Under the pieces are notes generated by a model. That model saw only the letters and a list, made by a program, of their open reading frames with translations, did not search any database and was not told the origin of the DNA. Below, piece by piece: positions 26,477 to 36,053 of a DNA stretch of 64,000 bases. How positions within the stretch are numbered: the first letter of the stretch is position 1; each line of letters opens with the position of its first letter. Position numbers and translations under genes: made by a program. This DNA comes from Arthrobacter sp. FW306-07-I (GTDB lineage: Bacteria; Actinomycetota; Actinomycetes; Actinomycetales; Micrococcaceae), in NCBI RefSeq assembly GCF_021800405.1, contig NZ_CP084550.1, forward strand, positions 2,976,001 to 3,040,000. Direction: 5' to 3'.

Positions 26477-27556
26477 TCAGTTGCGGGCCCGGCGGCCGCC
26501 CAGGGCACGGCTGACGTCACCGGACTGTTTCAGGGTTGCGCGGAGTTCCTTGGGCAGCGAGAACAGCAGGTCTTCTTCAGCCGTGACCACTTCCTCCACA
26601 GTGCCGTAACCGTAGTCGGCCAGGAGCCTCAGCACGTCCTGCACCAGCACCTCGGGAACAGAGGCCCCCGACGTGACACCCACGCTGGCGACGCCTTCAA
26701 ACCACGCTTCGTCCACCTCGTTGGCGAAGTCCACCCGGTACGAGGCCTTGGCACCGTATTCGAGCGCCACCTCCACCAACCGGACGGAGTTGGACGAGTT
26801 GGCTGAGCCCACCACGATCACCAGGTCCGCCTTGGGCGCGATCTTCTTGATGGCCACCTGTCGGTTGGTGGTGGCGTAGCAGATGTCATCGCTGGGCGGA
26901 TCCTGCAGGGTGGGGAACCGTTCCTTGAGCAGCCGGACGGTTTCCATGGTCTCGTCGACACTCAGCGTGGTCTGGGAAAGCCAGATGACCTTTTCGGGGT
27001 CGCGGACGGTCACCTTGTCGACTTCGTGGGGGCCGTTGATGATCTGGATGTGCTCCGGCGCTTCACCGGCCGTGCCTTCCACTTCCTCGTGGCCGTCGTG
27101 GCCGATCAGGAGGATGTCGAAATCGTCCTTGGCGAAGCGGACGGCTTCCCTGTGCACCTTGGTGACCAGCGGGCAGGTGGCATCGATGGTGCGCAGGCCG
27201 CGGTCTTCCGCGGACTGGACCACTGCCGGGGACACGCCATGGGCGGAGAAGATAACCAGCGCGCCTTCTGGGACTTCGTCGGTCTCGTCCACAAAGATGG
27301 CACCCTTTTCCTCCAGGGAGCTGACCACGTGGACGTTGTGGACAATCTGCTTGCGGACATACACGGGCGCGCCGTAGTGCTCCAACGCCTTCTCGACCGC
27401 GATGACGGCCCGGTCAACGCCGGCGCAGTAGCCGCGCGGGGCAGCCAGCAGCACCTTCTTGGTGCCGTTGACGGGAGCTGCGGCTGCTACTTCCTCAGGC
27501 GAACGGCGCCTGCGTGGAATGGTTGGCATCGAAAGGGGTACGGCCGTGGTGGTCAT
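26477..27556 (-). CDS. ispH: 4-hydroxy-3-methylbut-2-enyl diphosphate reductase
   Basis: Last enzyme of the MEP isoprenoid pathway, a cytosolic iron-sulfur protein of 359 residues. The three cluster cysteines are in [22 protein letters not shown] and [11 protein letters not shown]. The proton-transfer Glu lies in the conserved region near [11 protein letters not shown]. An about 30-residue N-terminal extension with RRRR precedes the core. GGAGGG touches the ATG with no spacing, so it is unlikely to act as a ribosome site; a TAACAT hexamer 6 bases upstream suggests a leaderless mRNA. Confidence 0.96.
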   Translation of the reverse strand: MTTTAVPLSMPTIPRRRRSPEEVAAAAPVNGTKKVLLAAPRGYCAGVDRAVIAVEKALEHYGAPVYVRKQIVHNVHVVSSLEEKGAIFVDETDEVPEGALVIFSAHGVSPAVVQSAEDRGLRTIDATCPLVTKVHREAVRFAKDDFDILLIGHDGHEEVEGTAGEAPEHIQIINGPHEVDKVTVRDPEKVIWLSQTTLSVDETMETVRLLKERFPTLQDPPSDDICYATTNRQVAIKKIAPKADLVIVVGSANSSNSVRLVEVALEYGAKASYRVDFANEVDEAWFEGVASVGVTSGASVPEVLVQDVLRLLADYGYGTVEEVVTAEEDLLFSLPKELRATLKQSGDVSRALGGRRARN

Positions 27557-27562
27557 CCCTCC

Positions 27563-27568
27563 ATGTTA
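27563..27568 (-). promoter_or_regulatory. -10 element of leaderless ispH promoter
   Basis: TAACAT on the minus strand, 6 bases before the ispH ATG. It overlaps the stop codon of the upstream membrane-protein gene. Confidence 0.6.
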
Positions 27569-28417
27569 CCGGCTGGTCCGCGCCCGTTTCCGGGATGCGA
27601 ACAAGGTCACAATGCCCAAGACCACCAGGACGCCACCCGTGATTGCGGCGGTGGTGATCCATCCTTGGAAGTCCGCGCCCGCGGCGGCCAGGAACTCGTC
27701 ACGGAACATGTTGGCCACGGCATTGCCGGTGTCCGTCGACCGGGCACGGGCCGAGCCCAGCTGCGAGCCAGCTCCCCACAGAGCGGCGAGCGCCAATCCC
27801 CCAAGGCCGGCTGCCAACAGAACGGTCCAGCGGCGCCGTGCAGCCACCAGCGCCAGCAGAAAGGCTACGGCCGAACCCATGGCCAGGATGTAGCCCATCG
27901 GCGCATAGGTGGCCAGCCGTTCCGTCCACTCCCTTTGCGCAGGCTGGCCGACGTTGATCAGGGTTTGCTCCGGTGGGTTGAGTGGAAGCCGCGTGGTCCG
28001 GGAGATTTCCTCCGAGCCGAGGGCTACCAAAGGGGCCACGTCCAGAGTCAGCGACGACGGCGAGGCGCCATCCTGGGGATCCACCGAAGGCTCCGCAAAA
28101 CTCAGGCGGTGGCTTCGGCGCAGCGTTTCCTCCCAGGCCGCCGGGTAACCGGGAAGCCCGGTCAACGACTCCGCCGCCTTCTCAAGCATCGGTTCGACCA
28201 GCCCCGAAAGAAAGCCCGGAACTGCTCCGGTGTCAATTGTTCCCACCGCCGCCGCAGCAAGCTTTCGCTGGAAGTCCGAGTCCTTGCCCAGCGGAGCCGC
28301 GAGGCGGACGAACCCATCTTCCTGGACGATGTTCCGATCCACCCATATAGCGGGAACGGCGACAGCGGCCAGGAGGATGCCCAGCACGGTGGCAATGGCA
28401 GAGACAAAGGTGCGCAC
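27566..28417 (-). CDS. Conserved membrane protein of unknown function
   Basis: 283 residues. A first helix at residues 6-26 (SAIATVLGILLAAVAVPAIWV) is followed by an extracellular domain of about 150 residues with no cysteine. Two helices form a C-terminal hairpin near 175-215, and a last helix near 255-275 is followed by KRARTSR. I do not recognise the family. GTG 28417 is chosen because GAAGGA lies 8 bases before it and the first membrane helix follows; a much longer open frame upstream has no such signal. It is followed by ispH after 9 bases and divergent from xseA. Confidence 0.75.
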   Translation of the reverse strand: MRTFVSAIATVLGILLAAVAVPAIWVDRNIVQEDGFVRLAAPLGKDSDFQRKLAAAAVGTIDTGAVPGFLSGLVEPMLEKAAESLTGLPGYPAAWEETLRRSHRLSFAEPSVDPQDGASPSSLTLDVAPLVALGSEEISRTTRLPLNPPEQTLINVGQPAQREWTERLATYAPMGYILAMGSAVAFLLALVAARRRWTVLLAAGLGGLALAALWGAGSQLGSARARSTDTGNAVANMFRDEFLAAAGADFQGWITTAAITGGVLVVLGIVTLFASRKRARTSR

Positions 28418-28543
28418 AACAGGTCCTTCGGGGTTGGGGGCCTTTACCCATCCTAGGCAGGACGGAGGACTGTCCCTGTCAGCCCCCGCTGCTAGACCAT
28501 ATGGATAAGGTTGATTGAACGCCCCCAAGAGATGAAGGACCGC

Positions 28544-28585
28544 ATGCCCCCAGCACCAGCTTCCCAATGGCATCCGCATGTCTGA
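28544..28585 (+). CDS. Putative 13-codon upstream frame overlapping xseA start
   Basis: ATG at 28544 with AAGGA 4 bases before it opens a 13-residue frame ([13 protein letters not shown]). Its TGA ends 8 bases inside xseA, so the xseA ATG lies within its last codons. The xseA start has no ribosome site of its own. The arrangement suggests that xseA is translated by coupling to this short frame. Expression of the peptide is not shown. Confidence 0.4.
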   Translation: MPPAPASQWHPHV

Positions 28586-29948
28586 GCAGGCATCCCTTCC
28601 GGGTACCGCCCCCACGACGCTGCCGGCTACCGCAGCTGAAACCAGCCCGGATAACCCGTGGCCCTTGCAGCTGCTGTCGCAGAAGCTGAAGGCCCACATT
28701 GACCGCACTCCGTCCGCATGGGTGGAAGGCCAGGTCATCGAGCTGAACCGGCGCGGAAGTAACGCCTACCTGACCCTTCGCGACGTGGACGCCGAGGTCT
28801 CACTGCCTGCCTCCGTATGGACCAAGGTGCTGGAACGCCAGAACCTTCCACTGGAGCGCGGGTCGCGGGTGGTGGCACTGCTGAAGCCGGAATTCTGGCT
28901 GAAAACGGGCAGGCTCAACATGCTGGTGCGGGACATCAGGCCCGTGGGACTGGGTGACCTGCTGGCCAGGATCGAGCGGTTGCGCAAGGCCCTGGCGGCG
29001 GAAGGCTTGTTCGCAGATTCCCGGAAGAAGCCCCTGCCCCTTCTGCCGCACCGGATCGGCCTCATCACTGGCCGCGACTCCGATGCAAAGAAGGACATCC
29101 TGCGCAATGCAGCCCTGCGGTGGCCGGCGGTGGAATTTGAGATCCGCGAGGTGGCCGTCCAAGGAAACACAGCTGTGGCCCAGGTGGTCCGTGCCCTGCG
29201 GGAACTGGATGCCCGGCCGGAGGTGGACGTCATCGTCATCGCCCGTGGCGGCGGTGCGCTGGAAGACCTCTTGCCTTTCAACAGCGAGGACCTGATCCGG
29301 GCGGTGGCTGCGGCCGCCACTCCCGTGGTGAGCGCCATCGGCCACGAGGCAGACCGCCCGCTCCTGGACTACGTCGCGGACCTGCGCGCCTCAACCCCCA
29401 CCGATGCCGCCAAGCGGATCGTGCCGGAAGTCTCAGAAGAGCTTGCCGGAGTGCGCCAGGCGCGTGAACAGTTGCGCCGCTGCATGGAGCGGCTGGTGGA
29501 CCGGGAATCTGACCGATTGGCGGCACTGCATTCCCGGCCGGTCATGGCGGCGCCCGAGGGCATGGTCTCGCTCCGGGCCGAGGAAATTGAACGGCTCCTG
29601 CGCCGTTCCTCCGCTTCAGTAAGTTCCACCGTGGTGCGGGCAGCAGACCAGCTTGAGCACCTCAAAGCCCAGGTACGCGCGTTGTCCCCGCAGAAGACGC
29701 TGGACAGGGGGTACGCCGTCGTCGAACTGGCAGGAGACCAGGCCGCACGGATCGCCCAAGCCGGGCACGCAGTGGTCCGCCGCCCTGCCGAGGCGCCTGC
29801 GGGTGCAGCCTTGTCCATCCGCGTGGCGGAGGGACGTTTCGGCGCGACGTCCACCGGACCCGTTCAGTCCACCGGCGGATTCCAGGCAGGAAACCAAGAC
29901 CACCACCAGAAACCAGACCACCACCAGGAATTGGAAGAAAAAGCATGA
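28578..29948 (+). CDS. xseA: Exodeoxyribonuclease VII large subunit
   Basis: 456 residues. The N-terminal OB-fold ([27 protein letters not shown], about 45-75) is followed by the catalytic domain: [44 protein letters not shown] and [18 protein letters not shown] coiled coil and the barrel-like C-terminal domain with [13 protein letters not shown] come next. The end carries an unusual His/Gln-rich tail ([18 protein letters not shown]). It degrades single-stranded DNA with XseB. No ribosome site precedes the ATG. It overlaps xseB by 4 bases. Confidence 0.96.
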   Translation: MSEQASLPGTAPTTLPATAAETSPDNPWPLQLLSQKLKAHIDRTPSAWVEGQVIELNRRGSNAYLTLRDVDAEVSLPASVWTKVLERQNLPLERGSRVVALLKPEFWLKTGRLNMLVRDIRPVGLGDLLARIERLRKALAAEGLFADSRKKPLPLLPHRIGLITGRDSDAKKDILRNAALRWPAVEFEIREVAVQGNTAVAQVVRALRELDARPEVDVIVIARGGGALEDLLPFNSEDLIRAVAAAATPVVSAIGHEADRPLLDYVADLRASTPTDAAKRIVPEVSEELAGVRQAREQLRRCMERLVDRESDRLAALHSRPVMAAPEGMVSLRAEEIERLLRRSSASVSSTVVRAADQLEHLKAQVRALSPQKTLDRGYAVVELAGDQAARIAQAGHAVVRRPAEAPAGAALSIRVAEGRFGATSTGPVQSTGGFQAGNQDHHQKPDHHQELEEKA

Positions 29949-30163
29949 CTGAACAAAAACCAGGGTCGGATGTCGCAGCACTGAGCTATGAGGAAGCGCG
30001 GGAGCAGCTCATCGCTGTAGTGGGCAAGCTGGAGGCGGGAGGCGCCAGCCTCGAGGAATCCCTGGCGCTGTGGGAGCGCGGCGAGGCGCTGGCGGCGCGA
30101 TGCGAGGAGTGGCTGGAAGGCGCCCGGAAGCGCCTGGCGGCAGCCCGCGACCAGCCGCTATAG
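29945..30163 (+). CDS. xseB: Exodeoxyribonuclease VII small subunit
   Basis: 72 residues, the expected size. The family pattern [52 protein letters not shown] covers residues 14-65 and forms two helices that bind XseA. Its ATG overlaps the xseA stop (ATGA), so both subunits are coupled. Confidence 0.96.
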   Translation: MTEQKPGSDVAALSYEEAREQLIAVVGKLEAGGASLEESLALWERGEALAARCEEWLEGARKRLAAARDQPL

Positions 30164-30265
30164 GCAGCCCATCCACTGTCGCCAGCCGGTCAACGCAGCC
30201 CAGTCAACGGACCGGCAGCAGCAGGCCAGTGGAAAGATTACACAGTCGATTCACGGGAGCGATCC

Positions 30266-31120
30266 TCAGGAACGGGCCACCAGTTCCCGCTCTGTGGCGA
30301 CGTCGAATTCAGCCTTTGGCCATTTGAGGTTCATCCCGGAGAGGGCGCCGAGCAGCAGTTGCTGGACCGCGATCCGGGCATACCATTTCTTGTTGGCCGG
30401 GACGACGTGCCAGGGCGCGACCGGCGTGCTCGTTTCGTCGATCGCAGCCTGGTAGGCACTCATGTAATCGTCCCAAAAAGCGCGCTCGTCCAGGTCGCCG
30501 TGGCTGTACTTCCAGTGCTTGGCAGGGTTGTCCAGCCGTGCCAGCAGGCGTTCCCTCTGTTCGTCCCCACTGATGTGCAGCATCACCTTGACCACCTTGG
30601 TACCGGAATCCGTCAGCCTCGCCTCGAATTCATTGATGGCAACGTACCGCCGCTTGATTTCATCCGGACTGGCCCAGCCGTGGACCCTGTGGATGAGGAC
30701 GTCCTCGTAATGGGAACGGTCAAACACACCCACCATCCCGGCGGCCGGCACTTCCTTCTCGATGCGCCATAGGAAGTCGTAGGACTTTTCCTCGTCGGTG
30801 GGGGCTTTGAATGCCTTGAAGTGGACGCCCTGCGGGTTCATCGATGCCATGACGTGGCTGACGATCCCGCCCTTGCCCGCGGTGTCCATGGCCTGCAGGA
30901 TCAGCAGGACCCGTTTGGTTCCGCCGAAGCGGGACTCCGCAAAGAGCTTTTCCTGGAGTTCGGAAAGTTCGTCGTCCATCTCCGCGAGGAGCAGCTTGCC
31001 GTCATCCTTGGTTCCGCTGTAGCCAGGCGTTGAGTTGGGATCCACGGCGGCAAGGGAGAAACCCTCCCCCGCGCGAAGGGTTTGGGCAGGATGCTGGTCG
31101 AAGCCAACGACGCGGGCCAT
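30266..31120 (-). CDS. ppk2: Polyphosphate kinase 2 family protein
   Basis: 284 residues. Transfers phosphate between polyphosphate and nucleotides. P-loop-like core: Walker A QAMDTAGKGGI (about 87-97), Walker B VGVFDRSHYEDVLIHRV, and the lid with arginines KHWKYSHGDLDERAFWDDY. The single-domain size fits short PPK2 enzymes; whether it favours nucleoside mono- or diphosphates cannot be told here. A GAAAGG site lies before the ATG. It follows the aminotransferase gene after 49 bases, with a small hairpin between. Confidence 0.93.
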   Translation of the reverse strand: MARVVGFDQHPAQTLRAGEGFSLAAVDPNSTPGYSGTKDDGKLLLAEMDDELSELQEKLFAESRFGGTKRVLLILQAMDTAGKGGIVSHVMASMNPQGVHFKAFKAPTDEEKSYDFLWRIEKEVPAAGMVGVFDRSHYEDVLIHRVHGWASPDEIKRRYVAINEFEARLTDSGTKVVKVMLHISGDEQRERLLARLDNPAKHWKYSHGDLDERAFWDDYMSAYQAAIDETSTPVAPWHVVPANKKWYARIAVQQLLLGALSGMNLKWPKAEFDVATERELVARS

Positions 31121-31143
31121 GGGAATCCTTTCGCCAAGGGTTG

Positions 31144-31161
31144 CACGGGCAGGGGCCCGTG
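31144..31161 (-). terminator. Small hairpin between alaA-like gene and ppk2
   Basis: CACGGGC-AGGG-GCCCGTG, a 7-bp stem without a T tract. It may attenuate read-through into ppk2. Confidence 0.4.
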
Positions 31162-31169
31162 AGCACAGG

Positions 31170-32390
31170 CTAGTTCCCCTGGTACCTGCTTAGGAAGTCC
31201 CCCATACGGCCAATGGCCTCCTCGATGTCCTTCACGTTCGGCAACGTCACCATCCGGAAATGGTCGGGGCGGACCCAGTTGAAGGCGCGCCCGTGGGAGA
31301 CGAGGATCTTTTGTTCCCTCAGCAGGTCGAGGACGAATTTCTCATCATCGCGAATGTGGTAGACGTCGGGGTCCAGGCGCGGGAAGAGGTAGAGCGCGCC
31401 CCTGGCCTGCTGGGTGCTGACGCCGGGAATGGCGTTGAGCATGTCATAGGCCTTGTTCCGCTGTTCCAGCAGGCGGCCGCCGGGGAGGATGAGGTCGTTG
31501 ATGCTTTGATAGCCGCCCAGTGCGGTCTGGATGGCGTGCTGGGCCGGGACGTTGGCGCACAGCCGCATGTTGGCCAGGAGGTTGATGCCTTCGAGGTAGT
31601 CGGCAGCCTCCTTCTTGGGGCCGGATATGGCCATCCAGCCGGCCCGGTAGCCGCATACCCTGTAGGCCTTGGACAGCCCGCTGAACGTCAGGCACAGGAC
31701 GTGGTCGTCGGTGAGCTTGGCGAGGTTAACGTGGACGGCGTCCTCATACAGGATTTTTTCGTAGATCTCGTCGGCGAAGACCACCAGGCCGTGCTTTTCA
31801 GCCAGGGCAACAATGCGCTTCAGCGTCTCTTCCGGGTAGACCGCGCCCGTCGGGTTATTCGGGTTGATGACCACGATTCCCTTGGTGCGGGGCGTGATCT
31901 TGGCTTCCATGTCCTCAAGGTCAGGCTGCCACCCGGATTCCTCGTCGCAAAGGTAGTGGACGGGCTTACCGCCGGCGAGCGCCACGGAGGCCGTCCACAG
32001 CGGGTAGTCCGGCGTCGGGATGAGGACTTCGTCGCCTGAATCCAGCAGCGCCATCAGGGACATGGTGATGAGCTCGCTGACACCGTTGCCCAGGTAGATG
32101 TCATCGACGTGGATGTTCTGGATGCCGCGGGTCTGGTAGTACTGCGACACCGCAGTGCGGGCGGAAAAGATGCCGCGCGAGTCGCTGTAGCCCTGGGCGT
32201 GCGGCAGGTGGCGGATCATGTCCACCAGGATGGCGTCCGGTGCCTCGAAGCCGAACGGGGCCGGGTTGCCGATGTTCAGTTTGAGGATCCGGTGGCCCTC
32301 CGCCTCCATCTGCTGGGCGGCCTGCAGAATCGGTCCACGGATGTCATAGAGAACGTTGTGAAGCTTCGTGGACTGCCTGAATTCTGCCAT
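31170..32390 (-). CDS. alaA: PLP-dependent aminotransferase (AlaA-like)
   Basis: 406 residues, class I aminotransferase, closest in pattern to glutamate-pyruvate aminotransferase AlaA. N-terminal STKLHNVLYDIRGPILQAA is characteristic. The active site contains VINPNNPTGAVYP (Asn), VFADEIYEKILYE (Asp), TFSGLSKAYRVCGYRAGWM (the Schiff-base Lys in GLSK) and the late Arg in WVRPDHFRMVTLP. It likely makes alanine from pyruvate with glutamate. A CATATT hexamer 6 bases before the ATG competes with a GAGGA site, so the leader is unclear. Confidence 0.88.
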   Translation of the reverse strand: MAEFRQSTKLHNVLYDIRGPILQAAQQMEAEGHRILKLNIGNPAPFGFEAPDAILVDMIRHLPHAQGYSDSRGIFSARTAVSQYYQTRGIQNIHVDDIYLGNGVSELITMSLMALLDSGDEVLIPTPDYPLWTASVALAGGKPVHYLCDEESGWQPDLEDMEAKITPRTKGIVVINPNNPTGAVYPEETLKRIVALAEKHGLVVFADEIYEKILYEDAVHVNLAKLTDDHVLCLTFSGLSKAYRVCGYRAGWMAISGPKKEAADYLEGINLLANMRLCANVPAQHAIQTALGGYQSINDLILPGGRLLEQRNKAYDMLNAIPGVSTQQARGALYLFPRLDPDVYHIRDDEKFVLDLLREQKILVSHGRAFNWVRPDHFRMVTLPNVKDIEEAIGRMGDFLSRYQGN

Positions 32391-32445
32391 TCCTCAAATA
32401 TGCCACAGGAAGGATGCATCCCCGTTGAGACATCCACCACATGGC

Positions 32446-32490
32446 CGACGGCGGCTGCCGGACCTTTCAAAGGTCCGGCAGCCGCCGTCG
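32446..32490 (-). terminator. Terminator of the osmoprotectant transporter operon
   Basis: A near-perfect palindrome of about 22-bp arms (CGACGGCGGCTGCCGGACC with its complement) around CTTTCAAAGG. It lies 39 bases after the last gene of the operon; the same DNA forms a hairpin upstream of the aminotransferase gene. Confidence 0.85.
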
Positions 32491-32528
32491 TCATTACCGA
32501 AGCTCCCCTCGCCGGAGGGGCGTGATGC

Positions 32529-33491
32529 CTACTTGACGATGCCCTTCTCCTTGAGCCAGTTGGTGGCCGCCGTCTTGGCGTCCTGCTTTTGGCTGCCGCT
32601 GACCGCACGGTTGAGGTTGATCAGGTCATCGGTGGTGAGCGTGCTGGACACCGAGTTCAGAGCCTGCTTTGCCTTGTCCGTCATCTTCGCCTTGTTGTAC
32701 AGCGGCAGGACCTGCTGGGCGATGAAGTTGTTCTTGGGATCATCCAGCACCACCAGGTCGTTGTCGGCAATGGAGGGCGTGGTGGTGTAGATGTCAGCCA
32801 CCTGCACCTGGTCCTCCAGCAGCGCCTTCAGCGTCACCGGGCCGCCGCCGTCGCTGAAGGGCTCCAGCTTCTTGGGGACGCAGTTGTAGTTCTTCTTCAG
32901 ACCCGGCAGGCCGTAGGCGCGCTCGGCGAACGTGGCGGGTGCCCCCACCACGATCTCGCTGCAGACCTTGGCCAGGTCCTCGATGGACTTCAGCTGGTAC
33001 TTTTCCGCGGTGGCCTTGGTGACCACCATGGCGTCCTTGTCTTCAGCCTTGGATGCGTCCAGCACGCCGAGCCCCTCCGGCAGCTTGCCGGGCAGTGCCT
33101 TGGCGATGTCGCCGGCGGAGACTTCCTTGGCTTCCTTGTCCACGTACAGCAGCAGGTTGCCACTGTAGTCCGGCACCACGTCCACGGAGCCGTCCTGGAC
33201 TGCCTTGAAGTAGACCTCGCGGGAGCCGATGTTCGGCTTGGTGGTGGCGGTGATCCCGTTGGCGTTCAGCGCGCCTGCGTAGAGTTCGGCGATGATCTGG
33301 CTCTCGGGGAAGTCGGCCGAACCCACCACCAGGGAGGTGGCTTGGCCGGAGGCCCCGCTGCTCGATGCCGGCGGGCTTTTCAGGGGATCGGATGAACCGC
33401 CGCAGGCGGACAGCACCACGGCCAGGCCAACCCCGGCGGCGAGGCCACCGAATGCCCGCCTTCCGAGGCGCTGGGGACGGCTATCTTTCAT
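32529..33491 (-). CDS. Glycine betaine/choline-type ABC transporter substrate-binding lipoprotein
   Basis: 320 residues. Lipobox VVLSACGGS places the lipid-modified cysteine near residue 30. The mature part is an OpuAC-type binding domain: LVVGSADFPESQIIAELYAGALNANG, GSREVYFKAVQDGSVDVVPDYSGNLLLY and DIYTTTPSIADNDLVVLDDP. It serves osmoprotectant uptake of the OpuC/OsmU class. The ATG has AAGGAGG and overlaps the preceding permease by 4 bases. It is the last gene of the operon, whereas binding-protein genes are often first. Confidence 0.92.
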   Translation of the reverse strand: MKDSRPQRLGRRAFGGLAAGVGLAVVLSACGGSSDPLKSPPASSSGASGQATSLVVGSADFPESQIIAELYAGALNANGITATTKPNIGSREVYFKAVQDGSVDVVPDYSGNLLLYVDKEAKEVSAGDIAKALPGKLPEGLGVLDASKAEDKDAMVVTKATAEKYQLKSIEDLAKVCSEIVVGAPATFAERAYGLPGLKKNYNCVPKKLEPFSDGGGPVTLKALLEDQVQVADIYTTTPSIADNDLVVLDDPKNNFIAQQVLPLYNKAKMTDKAKQALNSVSSTLTTDDLINLNRAVSGSQKQDAKTAATNWLKEKGIVK

Positions 33492-34234
33492 GACTTACCT
33501 CCTTGTACAACAGTCTCCGCAACAACGGGGTCTGTGAGATCAACCGCAGCCTCCTGGCTGCGATAGGACAGCTTCGAGGGCCCCTGGGTCAGGAACAGCC
33601 TCTGGAACAGGGACAGGACGAGGTCGACGGCGATGGCCAGCACCGCGATGAGGAGGGAGCCTCCCAGCATCTGGGGGAAGTCGCTGAGGACCAGGCCGTC
33701 AAAGAGATAGCGGCCCAGGCCGCCGAGGTTGATGTAGGCAACCACGGAGACAGTGGCGATCACCTGCAGCACGCCGGTCCGGAATCCGCCGAACATGACG
33801 GGGAGCGCATTAGGCAGCTCGGCCCGGAACAGGACCTGCGGTTCCGTCATGCCCATGGCACGGGCGGCGTCCACCACGTTCCGGTCCACACTGGATATTC
33901 CGGCATAGGTTCCGGCCAGCAGCGGCGGGACGGTGAGGATCACCAGGGCCCACACCGGGGGCATCAGTCCGATTCCGGCCAGCAGCACGAACAGGATCAG
34001 CAGGCCAAGGGTGGGAAGTGCACGGAGGGCCCCAGCCAGCGCCACGACGGCCACCCGGCCCTTTCCGGTGTGGCCGACGAAAAGCCCGACGGGAACGGCG
34101 ATGGCGGTGGCGATGAGCATGACCAGGCCGGTGTACTGGAGGTGCTCCCCCATTCGGGCAGGGATGCCCATGCTTCCGGACCAGTGCTCCGGGTCGGTGA
34201 GCCAGGCGAACGTATCGGCAAAGACGTTGCTCAT
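33488..34234 (-). CDS. Osmoprotectant ABC transporter permease
   Basis: 248 residues. Membrane permease of the ProW/OpuCB type with about six helices; LQYTGLVMLIATAIAVPVGLFVGHTGKG and GIGLMPPVWALVILTVPPLLAGTYAGISSVDRNVVDAARAMGMTEPQVLFRAELPNALP (positions about 60-145) hold the family loop and EAA motif. The start at 34234 overlaps the preceding permease by 4 bases; a longer frame upstream overlaps that gene too much to be real. The C-terminal tail is hydrophilic. Confidence 0.9.
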   Translation of the reverse strand: MSNVFADTFAWLTDPEHWSGSMGIPARMGEHLQYTGLVMLIATAIAVPVGLFVGHTGKGRVAVVALAGALRALPTLGLLILFVLLAGIGLMPPVWALVILTVPPLLAGTYAGISSVDRNVVDAARAMGMTEPQVLFRAELPNALPVMFGGFRTGVLQVIATVSVVAYINLGGLGRYLFDGLVLSDFPQMLGGSLLIAVLAIAVDLVLSLFQRLFLTQGPSKLSYRSQEAAVDLTDPVVAETVVQGGKS

Positions 34235-34953
34235 GCTGCTCCTCCCGCCGTTGACGCAGACCGCTCCGCAGCCACCGGCGCGTCCGCAGGGGCACGCCCA
34301 ACACCGCGGTCCCGCCGGCCGCCGGCCCGCTCCCACGGGGTGAGGATGCGTTCCAGCAGGACCAGGACAGCATCCATCAGCAGCGCAAGGACCAGGATGG
34401 CGATGATGCCCACCACCACCTCGGTGACAAAATCCCGCTGGAGGCCGTCGGTAAAGAGCATCCCCAGGTTGCCGACACCCAGGAGTGCCGCAACACTGAC
34501 CAGCGAGATGTTGCTGACGGACACTACGCGAAGTCCGGCGAACAGGACCGGCAGGGAGAGCGGCAGGTCGACCTGAAGGAAACGGGCCAGCGGCTTGAAG
34601 CCCATTGCCTGCGCGGCCTGGCTGATGTCCGCGTCAACGGAGTCGAAGGCGTCCAGGGCGGCGCGGACCAGCAAGGCCACCGCATAGATGGTCAGCGCCA
34701 CCACCACGTTGAGGGGATCCAGGATCCGGGTGCCCAGGATGGTCGGCAGGATGATGAACAGAGCCAGCGACGGAATGGTGTACAGGAGCGAGGAGGCCGT
34801 GAGCACCACGGAGCGCAGTGCGCTGTTCCGCCGTGCCAACTGCGCCAGCGGAATGGAAATCAGCAGGCCCAGGACCATGGGAACGATGGCCAGCACAAGG
34901 TGCTGGCCGCCGCGTTCCAGGATCATGCCGGTGTTGGCAAGGAACCATTCCAT
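34231..34953 (-). CDS. Osmoprotectant ABC transporter permease
   Basis: 240 residues. Second permease, OpuCD/OpuCB-like. Six helices and an EAA loop (DISQAAQAMGFKPLARFLQVDLPLSLPV) are visible. The segment SLLYTIPSLALFIILPTILGTRILDP is typical of this group. The tail of about 40 residues is Arg/Ala-rich and cytoplasmic. It overlaps the ATPase stop by one base, indicating tight coupling. Confidence 0.9.
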   Translation of the reverse strand: MEWFLANTGMILERGGQHLVLAIVPMVLGLLISIPLAQLARRNSALRSVVLTASSLLYTIPSLALFIILPTILGTRILDPLNVVVALTIYAVALLVRAALDAFDSVDADISQAAQAMGFKPLARFLQVDLPLSLPVLFAGLRVVSVSNISLVSVAALLGVGNLGMLFTDGLQRDFVTEVVVGIIAILVLALLMDAVLVLLERILTPWERAGGRRDRGVGRAPADAPVAAERSASTAGGAA

Positions 34954-36053
34954 CAGAGGGCAGCCTGCCGCACCTGGCGCGCTTCTTCGATGAGCGCCAG
35001 CACCTCACCGCCGCGGACCACACCGAGTACCTTGCCGTCGGCGTCGACGGCAACGCCCAGGCCCGACGGCGAGGACAGGGCTGCGTCCAGGGCCCGCCGG
35101 AGGCTTTCCCCTGGACGGAACAGCGAACCGCCGGGAACGAGTTCGGTTTCAGTGCCCGGCGCGGACCATCCCAAAGGCTGCATGTCCGGGTCCACCACCA
35201 GCTGCCATCCGCCGGCTGCGCTGGAATCGGACTCATATCCCCCTGCAGCGCGGATAATCGTAGGCACCGGGTGGATCACCACGCCGTCGGACGGGCTGAA
35301 ACCCAGGTGCCGGAAGCCGCGGTCCCGGCCGACGAAGGACGCCACGAAGTTGTTGGCCGGCGCCCGGAGGATTTCCTCAGGGGTGGCGTACTGGGCCAGC
35401 TTGCCGCCGGTGGCAAAGACGGCAACCTTGTCGCCCAGGATGGTGGCTTCGTCGATGTCGTGGGTGACGAACACGATGGTCTTGGCCAGGTCCTTTTGCA
35501 GACGCAGCAACTCGTGCTGGAGTTCGTCCCGGACAACCGGGTCCACTGCGCTGAACGGCTCGTCCATGAGGAGGATGGGCGGATCTGCAGCGAGGGCGCG
35601 CGCTACGCCTACGCGCTGCTGCTGGCCGCCGGACAGCTGCGACGGATACCGCGTGCCCAGGGAGTGCGCCAGGCCCACCACGTCCAGGAGCTCCTCGGCG
35701 CGCCTGCGGGCGTCAGCTTTCGAAACCCCATTCAGCCTGGGAACGGTAGCGATGTTGTCCAGCACCGAGCGGTGCGGCAGCAGCCCTGCCGACTGCATGA
35801 CGTAGCCCATGGAGCGGCGCAGTTCGGCCGCCGGCACGGAGGTGACGTCCCGGCCATCCACGGTGATGGTCCCGGATGTGGGCTCCACCATACGGTTGAT
35901 CATCCGGAGGGACGTTGTTTTGCCGCAGCCGGAAGGGCCCACGAAGACTGTGACCGTGCCCCTGGCGATGGACATGGACAACCCGTCCACGGCGGGCTGG
36001 CCGCCCGGGTACTGCTTGGTAACGCTCTGGAACTCAATCATCGCCTGGTCCAT
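34953..36053 (-). CDS. Osmoprotectant ABC transporter ATP-binding protein
   Basis: 366 residues. ABC ATPase with Walker A GPSGCGKTT (about 36-44), Q-loop, signature LSGGQQQRV and Walker B ILLMDEPFSAVDP, followed by the H-loop VTHDIDEA. A C-terminal regulatory region contains a degenerate CBS-like domain (GLGVAVDADGKVLGVVRGGEVLALIEEA), as in OpuA/OpuC ATPases that sense ionic strength or nucleotides. An ATG 12 bases downstream (MIEFQ) is an equally good start. First gene of the operon. Confidence 0.92.
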   Translation of the reverse strand: MDQAMIEFQSVTKQYPGGQPAVDGLSMSIARGTVTVFVGPSGCGKTTSLRMINRMVEPTSGTITVDGRDVTSVPAAELRRSMGYVMQSAGLLPHRSVLDNIATVPRLNGVSKADARRRAEELLDVVGLAHSLGTRYPSQLSGGQQQRVGVARALAADPPILLMDEPFSAVDPVVRDELQHELLRLQKDLAKTIVFVTHDIDEATILGDKVAVFATGGKLAQYATPEEILRAPANNFVASFVGRDRGFRHLGFSPSDGVVIHPVPTIIRAAGGYESDSSAAGGWQLVVDPDMQPLGWSAPGTETELVPGGSLFRPGESLRRALDAALSSPSGLGVAVDADGKVLGVVRGGEVLALIEEARQVRQAAL

